Shown here one piece after another: positions 61,896 through 64,000 of a DNA stretch of 64,000 nt. The notes under the pieces are model-generated. The model saw only the letters and a list, made by a program, of their open reading frames with translations. It made no database searches and was not told where the DNA came from. Each line of letters begins with the position of its first letter. Within the stretch, counting starts at the first letter, position 1. The position numbers were made by a program, and so were the translations under genes. Source of the DNA: an uncultured Clostridia bacterium (GTDB taxonomy: Bacteria; Bacillota; Clostridia; Oscillospirales; Acutalibacteraceae); assembly GCA_947589575.1 (NCBI GenBank), contig CANQBM010000002.1, forward strand, positions 124,001 through 188,000, in the 5' to 3' direction.

Positions 61896-62752
61896 TGGCT
61901 AAAAAGAATAAAAATAAGATCTCGACTCAGACAACCTCCCGTTATATTCTCGAAAACGCCCCTATCCAACCCTCATTAAAATTCAGAATTGAAGAAGCGT
62001 ATAAAACCATGCGCGCAAACATTATGTTTTCAATAATGAAAAAAGGATGCAAAATCATTGTTGTTACCTCTTCTGTTCCAAACGAGGGAAAAACAACAAC
62101 GACGGTTAATTTAGCCGTGAGCATTTCACAGGCGGATCAAAAAGTTTTACTTATTGACGGTGATCTTAGAAAGCCTAAGATTAATAGCTATTTTTCAATT
62201 TCTAATTCTCCCGGTCTTACAAACTATCTCGGGGATAAAATTTCCGGTAAGCGGACTGCCGACTTGTTCAGCGTTATTCATCCTACCGAATATGAAAATC
62301 TTTGCGTTATGTGCTCAGGTACTATCCCGCCTAATCCGGCGGAGCTTTTAGGATCTGAGATTATGTCGGAATTTCTTGAAGATGTAAGCAGTGATTTTGA
62401 TTATATTATTATTGACACTCCGCCTGTTAACGTCGTATCAGACTCCCTCCCTCTTATCAGGGAATCCGATGGCGTTGTGCTTGTTGTACGCTCTAATCAG
62501 TCAACGCACCCCGAACTTCAGAAGGCGCTTTCCTCGCTTGAATTTATTGACGCTAAAATTTTAGGTTTCGTTGTCAATTTTGTTGAATCAAAGGCAGGAA
62601 AAAGATATTCATACAAATACGGTAAATACGGTAAATACAGCAGATACGGATACAGCTCTTACGGAAATTACGGCTACGGATACGGATACGGCTACGGATA
62701 TTATGATGCCTATGGCAATAACAAGTATGATAAAAATAATCAGAAAGATTAA
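61895..62752 (+). CDS. BY-kinase, CpsD/CapB-type protein-tyrosine kinase
   Basis: The 285-residue protein has Walker A SSVPNEGKTTTTVN (residues 59-68), Walker A' LLIDGDLRKP (85-92) and Walker B DYIIIDTPPVN (about 169-177). The C-terminal ~48 residues (KRYSYKYGKYGKYSRYGYSS onward) contain about 17 tyrosines in a Gly/Tyr repeat, an unusually dense autophosphorylation cluster. In the family, phosphorylation of the tail sets polymer assembly. Coupled to the Wzz-like and phosphatase genes. Confidence 0.94.
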   Translation: MAKKNKNKISTQTTSRYILENAPIQPSLKFRIEEAYKTMRANIMFSIMKKGCKIIVVTSSVPNEGKTTTTVNLAVSISQADQKVLLIDGDLRKPKINSYFSISNSPGLTNYLGDKISGKRTADLFSVIHPTEYENLCVMCSGTIPPNPAELLGSEIMSEFLEDVSSDFDYIIIDTPPVNVVSDSLPLIRESDGVVLVVRSNQSTHPELQKALSSLEFIDAKILGFVVNFVESKAGKRYSYKYGKYGKYSRYGYSSYGNYGYGYGYGYGYYDAYGNNKYDKNNQKD

Positions 62753-62766
62753 GGGGCGTTTTTGCA

Positions 62767-63489
62767 ATGTTTATTGAAAATCTTGTAGAAACCCACTGCC
62801 ACATTCTGCCGGGAATTGACGACGGCTCGCCTGATGTTGAAACAAGCATTAAAATGATAGCTAAGCTTAAGGCGCAGGGAGCCAAAGCAATTATCCTTAC
62901 ACCCCATTATTATTCAGATTCCATATCGCTTGATGACTTTATCAAAAGACGTGATATGGCATTTAATGAGCTCAAAAGCGCTTTGCCGGATGACAGTCCG
63001 CTTCTTATTCCCGCTGCCGAGGTTTATATGAGCCGGTATCTTTTCAGTAATGAAAATCTCGATAGAATATCAATAGGAGATTCCGGATACGCTTTAATAG
63101 AGCATCCTTTTTCATCAAACTTTTCACAGGCAACATATGACAGACTGCTAAATCTTACTTATGAATGCGGCGTTAAGCCTGTTCTTGCGCACATAGAGAG
63201 GTATCAAGCTTTAATTGAAGATGAGGATCTTCTTGATGAATATATAAATATGGGCTGTATGACACAGGTTAATATCAGTTCATTTGCCGATTCTTCAAGA
63301 CATATAAGGAAAAGGCTTTTCAAATATCTTGAAAACGGAAAAATACATTTTATCGGCTCTGACTGTCATAATCTTACAACACGTCCGCCCGATTATAAAA
63401 ACGGTGTTAATGAAATCATTAAAAAGTGCGGGAAAGAGATGATTGAACAGCTTGAAGAAAACACCGGTTTATTAATTAAACAACATTAA
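62767..63489 (+). CDS. CpsB/CapC-type PHP protein-tyrosine phosphatase
   Basis: The 240-residue protein has the PHP metal sites: ETHCHILPGIDDGSPDVETS (H10, H12, D18-D19), ILTPHYYSD, EHPFSSNFS, VLAHIERYQAL and IGSDCHNLTTRP. It reverses BY-kinase tail phosphorylation, so the trio forms a kinase-phosphatase switch for exopolysaccharide length. It starts 14 bases after the kinase. Confidence 0.94.
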   Translation: MFIENLVETHCHILPGIDDGSPDVETSIKMIAKLKAQGAKAIILTPHYYSDSISLDDFIKRRDMAFNELKSALPDDSPLLIPAAEVYMSRYLFSNENLDRISIGDSGYALIEHPFSSNFSQATYDRLLNLTYECGVKPVLAHIERYQALIEDEDLLDEYINMGCMTQVNISSFADSSRHIRKRLFKYLENGKIHFIGSDCHNLTTRPPDYKNGVNEIIKKCGKEMIEQLEENTGLLIKQH

Positions 63490-63528
63490 AAAGGACAGAA
63501 AACCTTTTCGGCTTTCTGTCCTTTTTTA
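63487..63528. terminator. bidirectional terminator after the capsule trio
   Basis: AAAAAGGACAGAAA pairs with TTTCTGTCCTTTTT over an 11-base loop. It ends the trio and the convergent aldolase gene. Confidence 0.92.
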
Positions 63529-63541
63529 TTATGTGCAATAA

Positions 63542-64000
63542 TTATTTTGCCATCTCAGCCCTTGCTTCTTTTATACGCTGAACGAAGAGCTTGCCTGTTT
63601 CGGTAATTTTGTTATAATCGCCTGTCTTAGCTCCAGCAATAAGAGATGAGCCTGCTCCGCATGCAACAGCGCCCGCCTTAATCCAGTCCTTAACATTGTC
63701 AACATCAACACCGCCCGACGGCATCATAACAGCATTAGGAATCGGACCGTGAATATCCTTTATAAATGCGGGACCTGCAATATCACCAGGAAAAACCTTG
63801 AGAACATCCGCTCCGCATTCCATAGCGTGAACAGCCTCGGTAGGCGTATAAATACCCGGCATTGAAGGCACGCCGTAACGGTTACAGGTTCTTACAGTTT
63901 CGGGGTCGAAATACGGTGATACAATATATTCCGCGCCTGCAAGAATTGCAATACGTGCGGTAGCGGCATCCATAACGGTGCCTGCACCGATAATTATTTC
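63542..64000 (-). CDS. 2-keto-3-deoxy-6-phosphogluconate/4-hydroxy-2-oxoglutarate aldolase (start outside the window)
   Basis: The visible 152 codons run off the right edge; codons before the Met at 63973 read EIIIGAGTV, which is part of the KDPG aldolase barrel. Marks: GAGTVMDAATARIAI, YIVSPYFDPETV, MPGIYTPTEAVHAMECGADVLKVFPGDIAGPAFIKDI with the Schiff-base Lys (VLKVFP), and MPSGGVDVDNV. It cleaves KDPG or related sugar acids to pyruvate. The first ~60 residues are not seen. Confidence 0.92.
   Translation of the reverse strand, partial: EIIIGAGTVMDAATARIAILAGAEYIVSPYFDPETVRTCNRYGVPSMPGIYTPTEAVHAMECGADVLKVFPGDIAGPAFIKDIHGPIPNAVMMPSGGVDVDNVKDWIKAGAVACGAGSSLIAGAKTGDYNKITETGKLFVQRIKEARAEMAK

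Overview
The window looks like chromosome from a low-GC, strictly anaerobic, spore-forming Firmicute of class Clostridia, probably related to Ruminococcaceae/Oscillospiraceae. This is inferred from AT-rich codon use, a T-box leader on leuA, a firmicute-type SOS box on dinB, a gerA-type germination operon, pyruvate formate-lyase with AdhE, rubredoxin and ferredoxin, and secreted plant-polysaccharide hydrolases, one with a dockerin-like segment. No rRNA or tRNA gene was seen.

1-9 kb: the 3' part of a GH36 alpha-galactosidase, then a complete type II-A CRISPR-Cas locus. It comprises an 18-repeat array, its leader, csn2, cas2, cas1 and cas9 on the minus strand, with a divergent tracrRNA just upstream of cas9. 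The crRNA repeat and anti-repeat can be paired by eye with the same lower stem, bulge and upper stem layout as SpyCas9. 9-16 kb: rubredoxin, a decayed gene, a secreted EEP nuclease/phosphatase-like protein, a DUF2798 membrane protein, Nudix-MATE, an orphan HprK-like kinase, SOS-controlled dinB and a methyltransferase. 16-25 kb: leuA-leuB under a T-box, a PRTase-like protein, GH43, BioY and a secreted LRR/dockerin-like/GH30 enzyme. 25-34 kb: two HAD proteins, an APH-like kinase, adhE with a Rex-like site, and a DUF134 regulator-pflB-pflA operon with a perfect 24-bp palindrome at its promoter. 34-40 kb: ferredoxin, the darA-holB-ricT operon, an AEC transporter, a membrane protein and citrate synthase. 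40-45 kb: a truncated SpoIID-like fragment, gerAA-gerAB-gerAC, and divergent DUF421-DUF4363 genes.

45-47 kb is an AT-rich accessory cassette: a small protein, two zinc-ribbon proteins, and a JAB/MPN protein whose expected last metal ligand is Gly. It is divergent from a XRE regulator, with three palindromic operators exactly 23 bp apart between them. 47-56 kb holds gpsA, lepA, an NTP_transf_5 protein with a PqqD-like protein, Nudix, GNAT, and a radical SAM gene broken by one TAA. It also holds an AT-rich orphan gene lying between two copies of the rlmD 3' end, which looks like an integration scar, and rlmD itself. 56-64 kb holds a GtrA-like protein, a metallophosphoesterase, a GH63-like glycosidase, a capsule regulation trio (Wzz-like, BY-kinase, PHP phosphatase) and a partial KDPG aldolase.

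The least explained parts are the JAB/zinc-ribbon/XRE cassette, the rlmD-flanked orphan, the tracrRNA/cas9 divergent overlap, and two array spacers that target versions of the same sequence. All start choices, promoters and operators were read by eye; no search was run.
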